The position numbers and the translations under genes were made by a program. The notes under the pieces were generated by a model. The model saw only the letters and a list, made by a program, of their open reading frames with translations, searched no databases and was not told where the DNA came from. This document shows, in pieces, positions 1 through 6,084 of a DNA stretch of 10,627 nt. Origin of the DNA: UBA3305 sp002373555 (GTDB taxonomy: Bacteria; Bacillota; Clostridia; Lachnospirales; Lachnospiraceae); assembly GCA_946612455.1 (NCBI GenBank), contig CAMOER010000056.1:1-10627 (forward strand). Direction: 5' to 3'. Positions within the stretch are counted from its first letter, which is position 1. Every line of letters begins with the position of its first letter.

Positions 1-54
1 GTTCCTTAACTTAATAGAAACTACCTACCATTGGGGACAGGCACCGTGGGTTAT
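1..54 (+). repeat. Left arm of a 54-bp inverted repeat spanning the whole window
   Basis: Bases 1-54 are the reverse complement of 10564-10617 at 52 of 54 positions. The only mismatches are 46-47 (GT here, AC in the partner read on the same strand). The outer half (1-24) is AT-rich and is not found elsewhere in the window. The inner half (25-53) is a degenerate copy of the 29-bp palindromic repeat. Similarity stops abruptly after base 54. The arm begins exactly at base 1, so the true element may continue outside the window. No transposase or recombinase lies between the arms. Confidence 0.9.
25..53 (-). repeat. Degenerate copy of the 29-bp REP-like palindrome
   Basis: It carries the core GGGGACAGGCACC and a good right arm CCGTGGGTTA. 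The left arm reads CTACCATTGG instead of TAACCCACGG, so the hairpin is weakened. The core is inverted relative to the copy at 93-121, and the two form an inverted pair 39 bases apart, as in doublets of REP elements. Confidence 0.8.
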
Positions 55-92
55 TCCTCCAGAGACGGAAAAGAAGGCAGGCGCGGCAAGGA

Positions 93-121
93 TAACCCGC
101 GGTGCTTGTCCCCATGGGTTA
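93..121 (+). repeat. 29-bp REP-like palindrome, copy 2
   Basis: The arms are TAACCCGCGG and CCATGGGTTA around the core TGCTTGTCC, which has one change from the usual TGCCTGTCC. The copy is preceded by GGA, as are those at 10565 and (on the other strand) 4799. It lies about 65 bases upstream of the isochorismatase-family start, so it sits in that gene's leader. Confidence 0.85.
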
Positions 122-129
122 TTTTGTTG

Positions 130-159
130 TTGCGCAGGGAGAAGGCCGCTTGCTATATT
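130..159 (+). promoter_or_regulatory. Possible sigma-A promoter for the isochorismatase-family gene
   Basis: TTGCGC at 130-135 is followed after 18 bases by TATATT at 154-159. Another -10 reading is TATTAT at 156-161. The -35 box is weak. The position, about 27 bases before the start codon, is suitable. Inference only. Confidence 0.3.
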
Positions 160-185
160 ATAGAGGAAGGCAGGAGGCGGTAAAA

Positions 186-776
186 ATGAGCAGATCTTCC
201 CATGAAGCATTGATCATGATCGACATGCAGAACGGATTCATCAACGAGGAATCCTCTCTGTGTATCTCCGGTGCGAAAAAAACGGTTCCGATCTGCGCCG
301 GACTTCTGGAGGCCGCCAGGAGCAGCGGACGGATGGTGATCATCGTAAACCGCAGGTATCGTGCGGACGGCAGTGACGTGGAAAAGCCCCGTTACGATGT
401 ATGGCTGCGGGGCGGGAAGCCTTTGTCGCCGGGATGCCCGGACACGGTTTCTGCGGAGAATCCAGACGAACTGCAGCCGAAGGCGGAAGATTATGTCCTG
501 ATCAAGGCCAGATACTCCGCCTTTTTCCATACGGAGCTGGATCTGCTGCTGCGCCGTAAGGGCATCACCAGGATCTATCTGATCGGGACGACAACGCCGA
601 ACTGTATCCGGACCACCTGCTACGACGGCATTTCGCTGGATTATGATGTTTCGGTGATCGAAGACGGCTGTTCCTCCAATTCCGAAGAGATCCAGTCTGC
701 CAACATGGAGGATATGCGGCGTGCGGGAGCGGAGATCGTTTCCTCCGTGGACGTACGGAAAAACTGGGAATCGTAG
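186..776 (+). CDS. Isochorismatase-family cysteine hydrolase
   Basis: The 196-aa protein has the size and fold signature of the isochorismatase-like hydrolases (nicotinamidase, pyrazinamidase, ureidoacrylate amidase and similar C-N hydrolases). The expected catalytic triad is visible: Asp13 in MIDMQNGF, Lys107 in VLIKARYSAFF and nucleophile Cys140 in GTTTPNCIRTT, preceded by the usual Gly-Thr-Thr turn. I chose ATG 186 because AGGAGG at 172-177 lies 8 bases upstream. The reading frame stays open back to 102, but that part overlaps a repeat. The substrate cannot be read from the sequence. A cytosolic amide or ester hydrolase acting on a small metabolite is the safe call. No obvious terminator follows, and the lipoprotein gene starts 60 bases later. 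Confidence 0.9.
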   Translation: MSRSSHEALIMIDMQNGFINEESSLCISGAKKTVPICAGLLEAARSSGRMVIIVNRRYRADGSDVEKPRYDVWLRGGKPLSPGCPDTVSAENPDELQPKAEDYVLIKARYSAFFHTELDLLLRRKGITRIYLIGTTTPNCIRTTCYDGISLDYDVSVIEDGCSSNSEEIQSANMEDMRRAGAEIVSSVDVRKNWES

Positions 777-836
777 AAGCTGAAATATACCACGTTCGAG
801 GCATTGATCCAGAACTATGAAAGGAGATTAGAATAT

Positions 837-1829
837 ATGAAAAAGAACACCTCTTTGCTGCTGATGTTCCTGCTGGCAGTATCCCTTCTGTCAGCCTGCG
901 GAAAAAATGCCGCGGAGCCTGCTGATGTTGCGCAGACTACTGCCGCGGCGCCTGCTGATACCGCGCAGACTACTGCCGTTGCAGCGCAAGCTGCGGACGG
1001 GGAGACTGCAGAGACCGCCGATCTTGTCACCATCAAGGTCAATATCGAAGATCTGGGAGGCAACATCGCGGTTACGGATGACGGGAGCGATCCTGCACCG
1101 GATCCGGATTATCCGATGCAGTCTGCTTTTTCTAATGTTGCAAAGGGCACTGTCGTCAAGATACTCGCAGAACCGGAAGAGGGATATCATTTCTTCAAAT
1201 GGACTGTGGACGGAGCAGAGTATTCCACCGAACCGATGATAACCGTTACCGCGGAAGAAGATACGGAGTTTATCGCGGAGTTCCTGCCTGAAGGAAAGGA
1301 CGGAAACCCGGTCGCGCTTGATGCAGTTACGACGCTCGGTGAACTGCTGGGACTGCCCGAGGTCGGGACATCCTTTACCGACACGGCTCTTGTTTACGCA
1401 TTTGAACAGGAAGGCAGTACATACCGCGCGGTCTGTGATATTTCGGAGGACGTATCGCAGGCTCTTTTCGCTCTTGAATTTGATGATCCGGAGTACGAGC
1501 AGAAACGGAAAGACCTGATCGCGCCTCTGCCTGTCAGGGAAATCGAAAATCTTACCGAAAGTATTCCGACGCAGGAGGAAGCAGAGGCGTATCTCGGCAA
1601 GACCGGTCAGGAATTGATAGACGATGGCTGGACAGTATCGTTTTACAATCTGGAAGACCTGAATTTCGAGATGAATCACGGCGCTTATTCTTACGCGGTA
1701 ACATTTGAAGGAGAAGTGAAGGATCCGGAGAACTTTGATGAGTATGCGGATATGGGCGGACTGACCGTCGCCACCATCAGCTGCAGCGGCGTCGGCGATG
1801 CCACATATATCGAGATGCCGGAAGAATGA
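837..1829 (+). CDS. Secreted lipoprotein with an InlB-like repeat domain
   Basis: This is a 330-aa precursor. Residues 1-21 form a lipoprotein signal peptide: Lys2-Lys3, a hydrophobic core, then the lipobox LSAC with lipidated Cys21. Residues 22-62 are an Ala/Thr/Asp-rich linker made partly of a tandem 11-residue repeat. Residues 65-149 resemble the divergent InlB B-repeat (ending in GYHFFKWTVDG and EFIAEF), a small beta domain common in surface proteins of gut Firmicutes. Residues 158-330 form an acidic C-terminal domain that I do not recognise. ATG 837 is preferred over an in-frame start at 804 because AGGAG at 822-826 is well placed and the signal peptide begins there. It is probably anchored on the outer face of the membrane. 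Its partner or ligand is unknown. Confidence 0.88.
   Translation: MKKNTSLLLMFLLAVSLLSACGKNAAEPADVAQTTAAAPADTAQTTAVAAQAADGETAETADLVTIKVNIEDLGGNIAVTDDGSDPAPDPDYPMQSAFSNVAKGTVVKILAEPEEGYHFFKWTVDGAEYSTEPMITVTAEEDTEFIAEFLPEGKDGNPVALDAVTTLGELLGLPEVGTSFTDTALVYAFEQEGSTYRAVCDISEDVSQALFALEFDDPEYEQKRKDLIAPLPVREIENLTESIPTQEEAEAYLGKTGQELIDDGWTVSFYNLEDLNFEMNHGAYSYAVTFEGEVKDPENFDEYADMGGLTVATISCSGVGDATYIEMPEE
918..983 (+). repeat. Two tandem 33-bp repeats within the lipoprotein linker
   Basis: Copies at 918-950 and 951-983 differ at a few positions and encode PADVAQTTAAA and PADTAQTTAVA. The unit length is a multiple of three, so gain or loss of copies would lengthen or shorten the linker without a frameshift. 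Confidence 0.85.
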
Positions 1830-1853
1830 TCTTTCTGCACTGCAGGTAAAAAG

Positions 1854-2309
1854 ATGAAGGAATCGCTGAAACAACCATACAGGATCATACGTGCAGACAC
1901 ACTTCCGTATCAGGCCGGCGCCTATTATGTCCGCATCCAGGCGATGGCGCGGAAGCATCAGATCCCGCCGGAAGAGGAGTTCGATGAACATGACGGCCTG
2001 GACGCAAAATACATCGTGATCTACGAAGATGTCCTGCCGGTCGCTACGGCGCGTCTCTATCCGCTGGATGAAGATGCAATGATGCTGGGACGGATCGTGG
2101 TGCTTCCGGAATACCGGCACAAAGGGCTTGGCCGAATGGCGGTCGAAGCCGCGGAGGACTGGGCGCGGGAGCTCGGCTGCGGAAAAACCGTGCTGGAAAG
2201 CAGGATCAATAAAACCGGATTTTATGAAAAACTCGGATATGCCGCAGATGAAAATGATGTGATCAACGGAGAAACATTCACCTGCGTGCATATGGAGAAG
2301 CGTTTGTAG
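1854..2309 (+). CDS. GNAT-family N-acetyltransferase
   Basis: The 151-aa protein has the length of a single GNAT domain. The acetyl-CoA site is clear: the beta-4/alpha-3 segment LGRIVVLPEYRHKGLGRMA holds the pyrophosphate-binding R-x-x-G-x-G loop (Arg88-His-Lys-Gly91-Leu-Gly93). Near the C-terminus, GFYEKLGY carries the usual Tyr (125) proposed as general acid in this family. The layout resembles ElaA/YjcF-type acetyltransferases, whose substrates are mostly unknown. The ribosome binding site before ATG 1854 is poor (AGGTAAAAAG), so the start is less certain than for the neighbours. It begins 24 bases after the lipoprotein stop, without a terminator between. Confidence 0.88.
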   Translation: MKESLKQPYRIIRADTLPYQAGAYYVRIQAMARKHQIPPEEEFDEHDGLDAKYIVIYEDVLPVATARLYPLDEDAMMLGRIVVLPEYRHKGLGRMAVEAAEDWARELGCGKTVLESRINKTGFYEKLGYAADENDVINGETFTCVHMEKRL

Positions 2310-2350
2310 AGCGAGCCCGGGAGGGACAGGGGCGGGCGCCTTGTCCGCTC
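2309..2350 (+). terminator. Imperfect hairpin with a GGGACAG motif behind the GNAT gene
   Basis: GAGCG (2309-2313) pairs with CGCTC (2346-2350) in one fold, and GGACAGGG (2324-2331) pairs with CCTTGTCC (2339-2346) with one G-T wobble in another. The two folds share a base, so they compete at that point. There is no real T-run, so it may be a 3'-end stabiliser or a decayed repeat rather than a true terminator. Confidence 0.4.
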
Positions 2351-2386
2351 TGAAAATAACGGGATTTTTATCAGGCGAGGTAAATA

Positions 2387-2860
2387 ATGTCATTTGAGAG
2401 AGCGAAACAGTATCTGACGGAACAGGGACTGGCGGACCGCATCATCGTGCCGGAGCACAGCAGCGCGACCGTGGCAGAGGCGGCGGAAGCGCTCGGCTGC
2501 GAACCGGGCATGATCGCGAAAACGCTGTCCTTCCTGCAGGGGGACCAGCCGGTCCTGATCCTGGTGGAAGGCATGGCCAGGATCGACAATAAAAAATACC
2601 GGCATCATTTCGGGTGCAAGGCAAAAATGATTCCGGCGGAGCAGGTGGAGGGCCTGGTGGGGCACGACATCGGCGGCGTCTGTCCGTTCGGCATACTGCC
2701 GGGCGTGACGGTATGGCTGGATGAGAGCCTGAAAATACATGAAACCGTCTATCCTGCCGCCGGTTCCGACCACAGTGCGGTAAGGCTTTCCATTGAAGAA
2801 CTGGAAAAATGCAGCAAAGCAGCGGGCTGGGTGGATGTGTGCAAGAGCCCGGAGATGTAA
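2387..2860 (+). CDS. YbaK/EbsC-family aminoacyl-tRNA deacylase
   Basis: At 157 aa this matches the single-domain YbaK/ProX group, which hydrolyses mischarged tRNAs such as Cys-tRNA(Pro) in trans as a translation quality-control step in the cytosol. Visible hallmarks are the conserved Lys45 in MIAKTLSF, the glycine-rich loop GGVCPFG (96-102) and the AGSDHSAVRLS segment (125-135) near the end. Which tRNA it edits cannot be told. GAGG at 2377-2380 lies 6 bases before ATG 2387. The stop codon TAA (2858-2860) is the first three bases of a 29-bp palindromic repeat, so the present C-terminus was set by the repeat. Confidence 0.9.
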   Translation: MSFERAKQYLTEQGLADRIIVPEHSSATVAEAAEALGCEPGMIAKTLSFLQGDQPVLILVEGMARIDNKKYRHHFGCKAKMIPAEQVEGLVGHDIGGVCPFGILPGVTVWLDESLKIHETVYPAAGSDHSAVRLSIEELEKCSKAAGWVDVCKSPEM

Positions 2861-2886
2861 CCCGCGGTGCCTGTCCCCGCGGGCTA
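2858..2886 (+). repeat. 29-bp REP-like palindrome, copy 3, overlapping a stop codon
   Basis: Left arm TAACCCGCGG, core TGCCTGTCC, right arm CCGCGGGCTA. The arms are complementary except for one base in the last triplet. The first three bases are the stop codon of the YbaK-family gene, and the repeat ends just before the ribosome binding site (AGGAG 2889-2893) of the hydrolase remnant. Confidence 0.9.
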
Positions 2887-2902
2887 AGAGGAGAGCGGGA
2901 AA

Positions 2903-3243
2903 ATGATCACGTGGATGAACTATAATATTCGCCTGAAACCGGATGAGGAGGTCCGGGCGGAAACGATACGGATCGGCCGGAGGAAAGCACTCGTGATCCG
3001 GCCGAAGGCACCTGCAGCAAATGCACCGGGCGTACTCTGGATCCACGGCGGCGGGTATATCACCGGCATGAAGGAAATGGTCTATATGTCCCGGGCGGTT
3101 GATCTGGTGAAAAAATTCGGCGCCGTAGTGGTGGCGCCGGAGTATCGGCTGGCTCTGCAGGCACCGTATCCGGCGGAAGATTGTTTGATATCTTAAAAAA
3201 GGTCGCAAGACAAGAGTGGTCGGAAGTGAAAACAGAAGAATAG
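2903..3243 (+). pseudogene. Remnant of an alpha/beta hydrolase (HSL/acetyl-esterase type)
   Basis: The first 97 residues (2903-3196) match the N-terminus of the hormone-sensitive-lipase-like alpha/beta hydrolases. The oxyanion motif HGGGY and the strand APEYRLALQAPYPAEDC are present. Family members run to about 300 aa, and the nucleophile GxSxG, acidic residue and His that follow are all absent. The frame hits TAA at 3194-3196. One extra T near 3184-3186 would restore a frame reading FDILKKVARQEW up to TAG at 3241-3243, and that stretch fits the helix expected after EDC. At least a frameshift and a large 3' deletion are needed to explain this. It keeps a good ribosome binding site (AGGAG 2889-2893, ATG 2903), so a short peptide may still be made, but it cannot be an active esterase. 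Confidence 0.75.
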
Positions 3244-3314
3244 TATGCAGCATTCCCGGCGGGACAGTTACCGACGTCTGAATGGAGAGAAACTATAGGA
3301 CGAGGAGGCAGAGC

Positions 3315-3650
3315 ATGTTTGAAATCATCTTTGGCATCATCCTGGCAGCATTTGCCATCGGCGGAATCTGGGCATTTGTCGTTTCCAAAAAGGTGAAAGA
3401 AAAAGGCATTGAAACAAATGCGGTTGTGTCGCGGGTCGAACTGCATGAGTGGAGCGGCGGCACCGGCGATACATGGGCCGGGAACGACATCACGGAAGAC
3501 TACTATATCACTTACACAAATCAGGAAGGACAGAGCGTGGAGGCATTGCTCACCAATCCGGGCGACCATACATTTAAAGTGGGTGACAGAATCAGGATAA
3601 AATATCTTCCGGACCGGCAGGATTACCCGGTCATGCTGGAGATCCTTTGA
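3315..3650 (+). CDS. DUF3592-like single-pass membrane protein
   Basis: The 111-aa protein has one N-terminal membrane helix (about residues 2-23), then KKVKEKG and a small soluble beta domain. The pattern of variable spacer, YYITYTN, then VGDRIRIKYLPDRQDYPVML near the end matches DUF3592, a beta-barrel domain of unknown role on membrane proteins. ATG 3315 is chosen because AGGAGG at 3303-3308 is 6 bases upstream. An in-frame ATG at 3282 has no such site. The gene sits between a broken hydrolase gene and the cyclase-family gene with short gaps on both sides. No function is claimed beyond membrane attachment. Confidence 0.75.
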   Translation: MFEIIFGIILAAFAIGGIWAFVVSKKVKEKGIETNAVVSRVELHEWSGGTGDTWAGNDITEDYYITYTNQEGQSVEALLTNPGDHTFKVGDRIRIKYLPDRQDYPVMLEIL

Positions 3651-3709
3651 GCAGGACCGCCTGCACCGGCAGGCAGGGATGAAAATGAATCAGAAGGAGA
3701 AGGATTGCC

Positions 3710-4327
3710 ATGATCTATGATATTTCCCAGCCGTTATTTGAATGCGAGGTGTTCCCGGGAGATCCTGCGCCGGAGAAACAGCCGCTCTTAAGGATCGAAA
3801 ACGGAGACATCTGCAATCTGACCGCGCTTTGCATGTGTGCGCACAACGGAACGCATGTGGATGCTCCGCTGCACTTTATCGAAGGCGGCAAGGGGATCGA
3901 TCAGGTTGCATTGGAGAAATTCATTGGCACTGCATATGTGGAGACGCACAGCGGAGAGATCAGCGCAGAAGATGCCCGGGAGATTCTCGCGCGGGCGAAA
4001 AAAGCCTGCGGCGGTGCGGGCGTGAAGATCCTGATCCGGGGCAAAGCGGTGCTGACAGCGGAAGGCGCGCAGGTGTTTGCCGAAGCCGGCATCGATCTGT
4101 TCGGAAATGAATCCCAGACAGTCGGACCGGAAGATGCGCCGGCGGCGGTGCATAAGATAATGCTTGGCGCGGAGGTGGTGCTGCTGGAGGGCATCCGGCT
4201 TGGCGCGGTGCCGGACGGGACCTGGTTCCTGAACTGTGCGCCGCTGAATCTGACGGATACCGACGGTGCACCGTGCAGGGCGGTGCTGGTCACTGAAATC
4301 GCCCGTGGGGACAGGCATTGCTTATGA
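3710..4327 (+). CDS. Cyclase-family metal-dependent hydrolase (kynurenine formamidase-like)
   Basis: The 205-aa protein belongs to the family that includes bacterial kynurenine formamidase (KynB) and isatin hydrolase. The metal-binding signature HNGTHVDAPLHF is intact at residues 45-56, with His45, His49, Asp51 and His55 as expected ligands or catalytic residues. The C-terminal half shows the usual LEGIRLGAVPDG and CAPLNLTDTDGAPCRAVLV strands. Reaction type: hydrolysis of a small amide or cyclic substrate with Zn or Mn. No other tryptophan-catabolism gene is nearby, so a kynB label is not justified. AGGAG at 3695-3699 precedes ATG 3710. The last residues (RGDRHCL) are encoded by a fragment of the dispersed repeat, and the stop TGA overlaps the next start (ATGA at 4324-4327). 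Confidence 0.88.
   Translation: MIYDISQPLFECEVFPGDPAPEKQPLLRIENGDICNLTALCMCAHNGTHVDAPLHFIEGGKGIDQVALEKFIGTAYVETHSGEISAEDAREILARAKKACGGAGVKILIRGKAVLTAEGAQVFAEAGIDLFGNESQTVGPEDAPAAVHKIMLGAEVVLLEGIRLGAVPDGTWFLNCAPLNLTDTDGAPCRAVLVTEIARGDRHCL
4302..4324 (-). repeat. Partial REP-like copy inside the 3' end of the cyclase-family gene
   Basis: CCCGTGGGGACAGGCA matches the arm and core of the repeat on this strand. The far arm is reduced to TTGC-TTA, three bases short of CCGCGGGTTA. The copy is translated as the last residues of the upstream protein, and its final A is the first base of the next gene's ATG. Confidence 0.7.
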
Positions 4328-4794
4328 AGAAAGAGAACTTTTCAATACAGCTTGCCATTGTTGATATGCTGCCGGTTGTGCTTTTCGGCGCTGCCATGGC
4401 AGTGCTTGGGCGGAAGCTGAACAGCATGATTTTCACGGGCGGCGCGGTCCTGTGCATTCTTTCCGGATGCGGGAAGGTCCTCTGGAAGATCCTGCTTGCA
4501 GTTTCCCGAAAAGATGTAAAAATCCTGGGCGCGCAGCTGCGCTATGTCATGCCGACGGGATTCCTTCTCATGATCATCGGCGCTGTCATGGAGCATAAAA
4601 CCGCTGCGGAGCTTCTGCATGCGGCGGCGCAAATGCCGTCCGTGCTGTTTTTTGCGGCAGCCTTGCTCGGCATCGCCGGAATGGTCCTGTGCGCCGTAAA
4701 ATTCGATCGGTATGATGTCCGGGGAAACTGGATCGAACAGATCCTGAACGCATTGGTGCAGGGATGCGTACTGGCAGGCGTACTGCTGTTATGA
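4324..4794 (+). CDS. Hypothetical multi-pass membrane protein
   Basis: A 156-aa hydrophobic protein with four or five membrane helices, at roughly residues 10-28, 34-58, 73-90, 103-123 and 138-156, and short charged loops (VSRKDVK, KFDRYDVRGNW). I do not recognise the family. ATG 4324 is chosen because it overlaps the upstream stop as ATGA, the usual sign of translational coupling. An in-frame TTG at 4318 is possible. There is no strong ribosome binding site: the nearest purine run is GGGGA at 4307-4311, inside the repeat fragment. The gene therefore probably depends on translation of the cyclase-family gene. A role related to that enzyme is conceivable but unsupported. Confidence 0.75.
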   Translation: MKKENFSIQLAIVDMLPVVLFGAAMAVLGRKLNSMIFTGGAVLCILSGCGKVLWKILLAVSRKDVKILGAQLRYVMPTGFLLMIIGAVMEHKTAAELLHAAAQMPSVLFFAAALLGIAGMVLCAVKFDRYDVRGNWIEQILNALVQGCVLAGVLLL

Positions 4795-4798
4795 GCCG

Positions 4799-4827
4799 TA
4801 ACCCACGGGGACAGGCACCGCGGGTTA
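4799..4827 (-). repeat. 29-bp REP-like palindrome, copy 5
   Basis: The arms are TAACCCACGG and CCGCGGGTTA, with the core inverted relative to copies 3 and 6. It starts four bases after the stop codon of the membrane-protein gene. It is followed by TCC, giving the GGATAACCC edge seen in some other copies when read on the minus strand. Confidence 0.9.
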
Positions 4828-4855
4828 TCCGTCTGGGGAAAGACAAGAGAGTAAA

Positions 4856-4876
4856 CCATGGGTTACCCATGGGTTA
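4856..4876. repeat. Loop-less repeat made of two REP arms
   Basis: CCATGGGTTA occurs at 4856-4865 and again at 4867-4876, separated by one C. Together they make a near-palindrome CCATGGGT-T-ACCCATGG (4856-4872). These are the arms of the dispersed repeat without its GGGACAGGCA core. The unit ends 7 bases before the flavodoxin ribosome binding site and could mask it in RNA. Confidence 0.6.
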
Positions 4877-4898
4877 AATGTATAAGGAGGCAGCAATC

Positions 4899-5381
4899 AT
4901 GAGCAAAACATTAGTAGCGTATTTCAGCGCTTCCGGCGTGACGGCGGCGACGGCCAAGAACCTGGCCGAGGCCGCCGGCGCAGATCTGTATGAGATCCGT
5001 CCGGCCGTACCGTATACAACCGCAGACCTGAACTGGATGGACAAGAAATCCCGCAGTTCCGTGGAAATGAACGATAAATCATCGCGTCCGGCACTGGCGG
5101 ATCTGGATGCTCCCGTCGTAGAGTATGACAATATCTTTGTCGGCTTCCCGATCTGGTGGTATGTGGCACCGACGATCATCAACACCTTCCTGGAAGCCTA
5201 CGATTTTTCCGGGAAAAAGATCATTCTCTTCGCGACTTCCGGCGGCAGCCGTTTCGGCAAAACCGTGGAGAATCTGAAGGGCAGCTGCCCCGGCGCAGAG
5301 ATCGTGGAAGGAAAGATCCTGAACGGAAGACCTTCTGTTGCGGAACTGAAAAAATGGACGGAGAATCTGGATCTGAACTGA
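4899..5381 (+). CDS. Flavodoxin
   Basis: The 160-aa protein has a single flavodoxin fold. The N-terminal FMN phosphate loop follows the first strand (LVAYFSASGVTAATA, residues 4-18). The two later flavin-contact loops appear as FVGFPIWWY and LFATSGGS. It looks closest to the flavodoxin-4 type common in gut Clostridia, an electron carrier or small NAD(P)H-linked reductase in the cytosol. The usual YFSxTGNT motif reads YFSASGVT, so it is somewhat divergent. AAGGAGG at 4884-4890 is 8 bases before ATG 4899. The gene's last 28 bases overlap the start of the next gene in another frame, suggesting the two are made together. Confidence 0.92.
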   Translation: MSKTLVAYFSASGVTAATAKNLAEAAGADLYEIRPAVPYTTADLNWMDKKSRSSVEMNDKSSRPALADLDAPVVEYDNIFVGFPIWWYVAPTIINTFLEAYDFSGKKIILFATSGGSRFGKTVENLKGSCPGAEIVEGKILNGRPSVAELKKWTENLDLN

Positions 5382-5947
5382 CAGGCAGAAATACAGGAAA
5401 CAAGCCGGCCGGAGGCCGGAGCTCCGGCCAGCCTTTCCGGAAGGCCGGCTACGTCGCCGTCTGCGGGATGTCCATCGCACTGAATATAGTATTTATCCTG
5501 TTTCTGGCAGCGACGCCGCTGGATTCCATGGCCTGTGTTCTGGCCGTGATCGTCATCACGCCAGCCATGGCAAAGTTCGGATGGAGAAAAGCGATCCCGG
5601 TGTATATCGGAACCGCCCTGCTCGGCGCTTTATTCATGGAACCGATCCTCACGGTTCTGTACCTCTGCGTCGGTTTTCATCCGCTCGGCGCAGATACGGA
5701 AAATGTCCGGGGAAAACATATCCTGCTCGCACTTCTGCTGCGCAGCATTCTCATGGGCACAGTGTCTGCAGTCCTGATGCTGGCGTTGTTCAGCATCCTG
5801 GGATTTGAAGACGAATTTCAGGGGATCTATATGCTGCTGATCTTCCCGATGATGATGTGTATCGCATTTTCGCAGGGCATCGTCTACAGGAGTGCAAGGA
5901 AACTGCTGTATGAGCCGTTTGTGAAACCGATCCTGAAGGATCTCTAG
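5354..5947 (+). CDS. Hypothetical multi-pass membrane protein overlapping the flavodoxin gene
   Basis: From ATG 5354 the protein is 197 aa: a polar, Gly/Arg-rich tail (1-30), then about five membrane helices at roughly 31-54, 57-74, 81-107, 123-150 and 155-178, ending in a basic tail. The first helix (YVAVCGMSIALNIVFILF) resembles helix 1 of small ECF-type substrate-binding membrane proteins, but I cannot assign the family. The start is uncertain. ATG 5354 overlaps the flavodoxin end by 28 bases and includes the whole first helix. ATG 5468 would cut into that helix and has no ribosome binding site. A CTG at 5378 overlapping the flavodoxin TGA is a third option. Coupling to flavodoxin translation is likely, and a shared redox or transport role is inference. 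Confidence 0.7.
   Translation: MDGESGSELTGRNTGNKPAGGRSSGQPFRKAGYVAVCGMSIALNIVFILFLAATPLDSMACVLAVIVITPAMAKFGWRKAIPVYIGTALLGALFMEPILTVLYLCVGFHPLGADTENVRGKHILLALLLRSILMGTVSAVLMLALFSILGFEDEFQGIYMLLIFPMMMCIAFSQGIVYRSARKLLYEPFVKPILKDL
5403..5450. repeat. Nested GC-rich palindromes in the membrane-protein leader/coding region
   Basis: AGCCGGCC (5403-5410) and GGCCGGCT (5443-5450) are complementary. Between them lies the perfect 16-bp palindrome GGCCGGAGCTCCGGCC (5414-5429). In RNA this should form a very stable branched structure right after the flavodoxin stop codon. Confidence 0.7.
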
Positions 5948-5967
5948 GCGGTCCGGCAGGACAAAAG

Positions 5968-6008
5968 GGGACAGCTCCCATTCCGGATTGCTGCCGGCTT
6001 CCTGTCCC
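5968..6008. terminator. GGGACAG/CTGTCCC hairpin behind the membrane-protein gene
   Basis: GGGACAG (5968-5974) pairs with CTGTCCC (6002-6008), and CCGG at 5983-5986 can pair with CCGG at 5994-5997 inside the loop. It lies 20 bases after the stop codon. No T-run follows, so termination is uncertain. It uses the same word as the other 3'-end elements here. Confidence 0.45.
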
Positions 6009-6084
6009 AGCTGCTGAGATTTGCTGTCATTCCTGTTATCATAGCTGCAACCACAGGCATTTTTGATTTGTCGGAGGCGAAATC

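Noticed and set aside
891..2393. A long open frame of 500 codons on the minus strand.
   Set aside because: It runs antisense to three convincing + strand genes with a signal peptide, GNAT motif and ribosome binding sites. Its translation is of low complexity and unlike any family I know.
3788..4318. Minus-strand open frames opposite the cyclase-family gene.
   Set aside because: They are shadows caused by GC-rich third positions. The + strand carries the intact metal-binding motif.
5950..6081. A short minus-strand frame beginning MPVVAAMITGMTANL as a membrane-protein remnant.
   Set aside because: It has no ribosome binding site and no recognisable family, and only about 15 hydrophobic residues before unrelated sequence.
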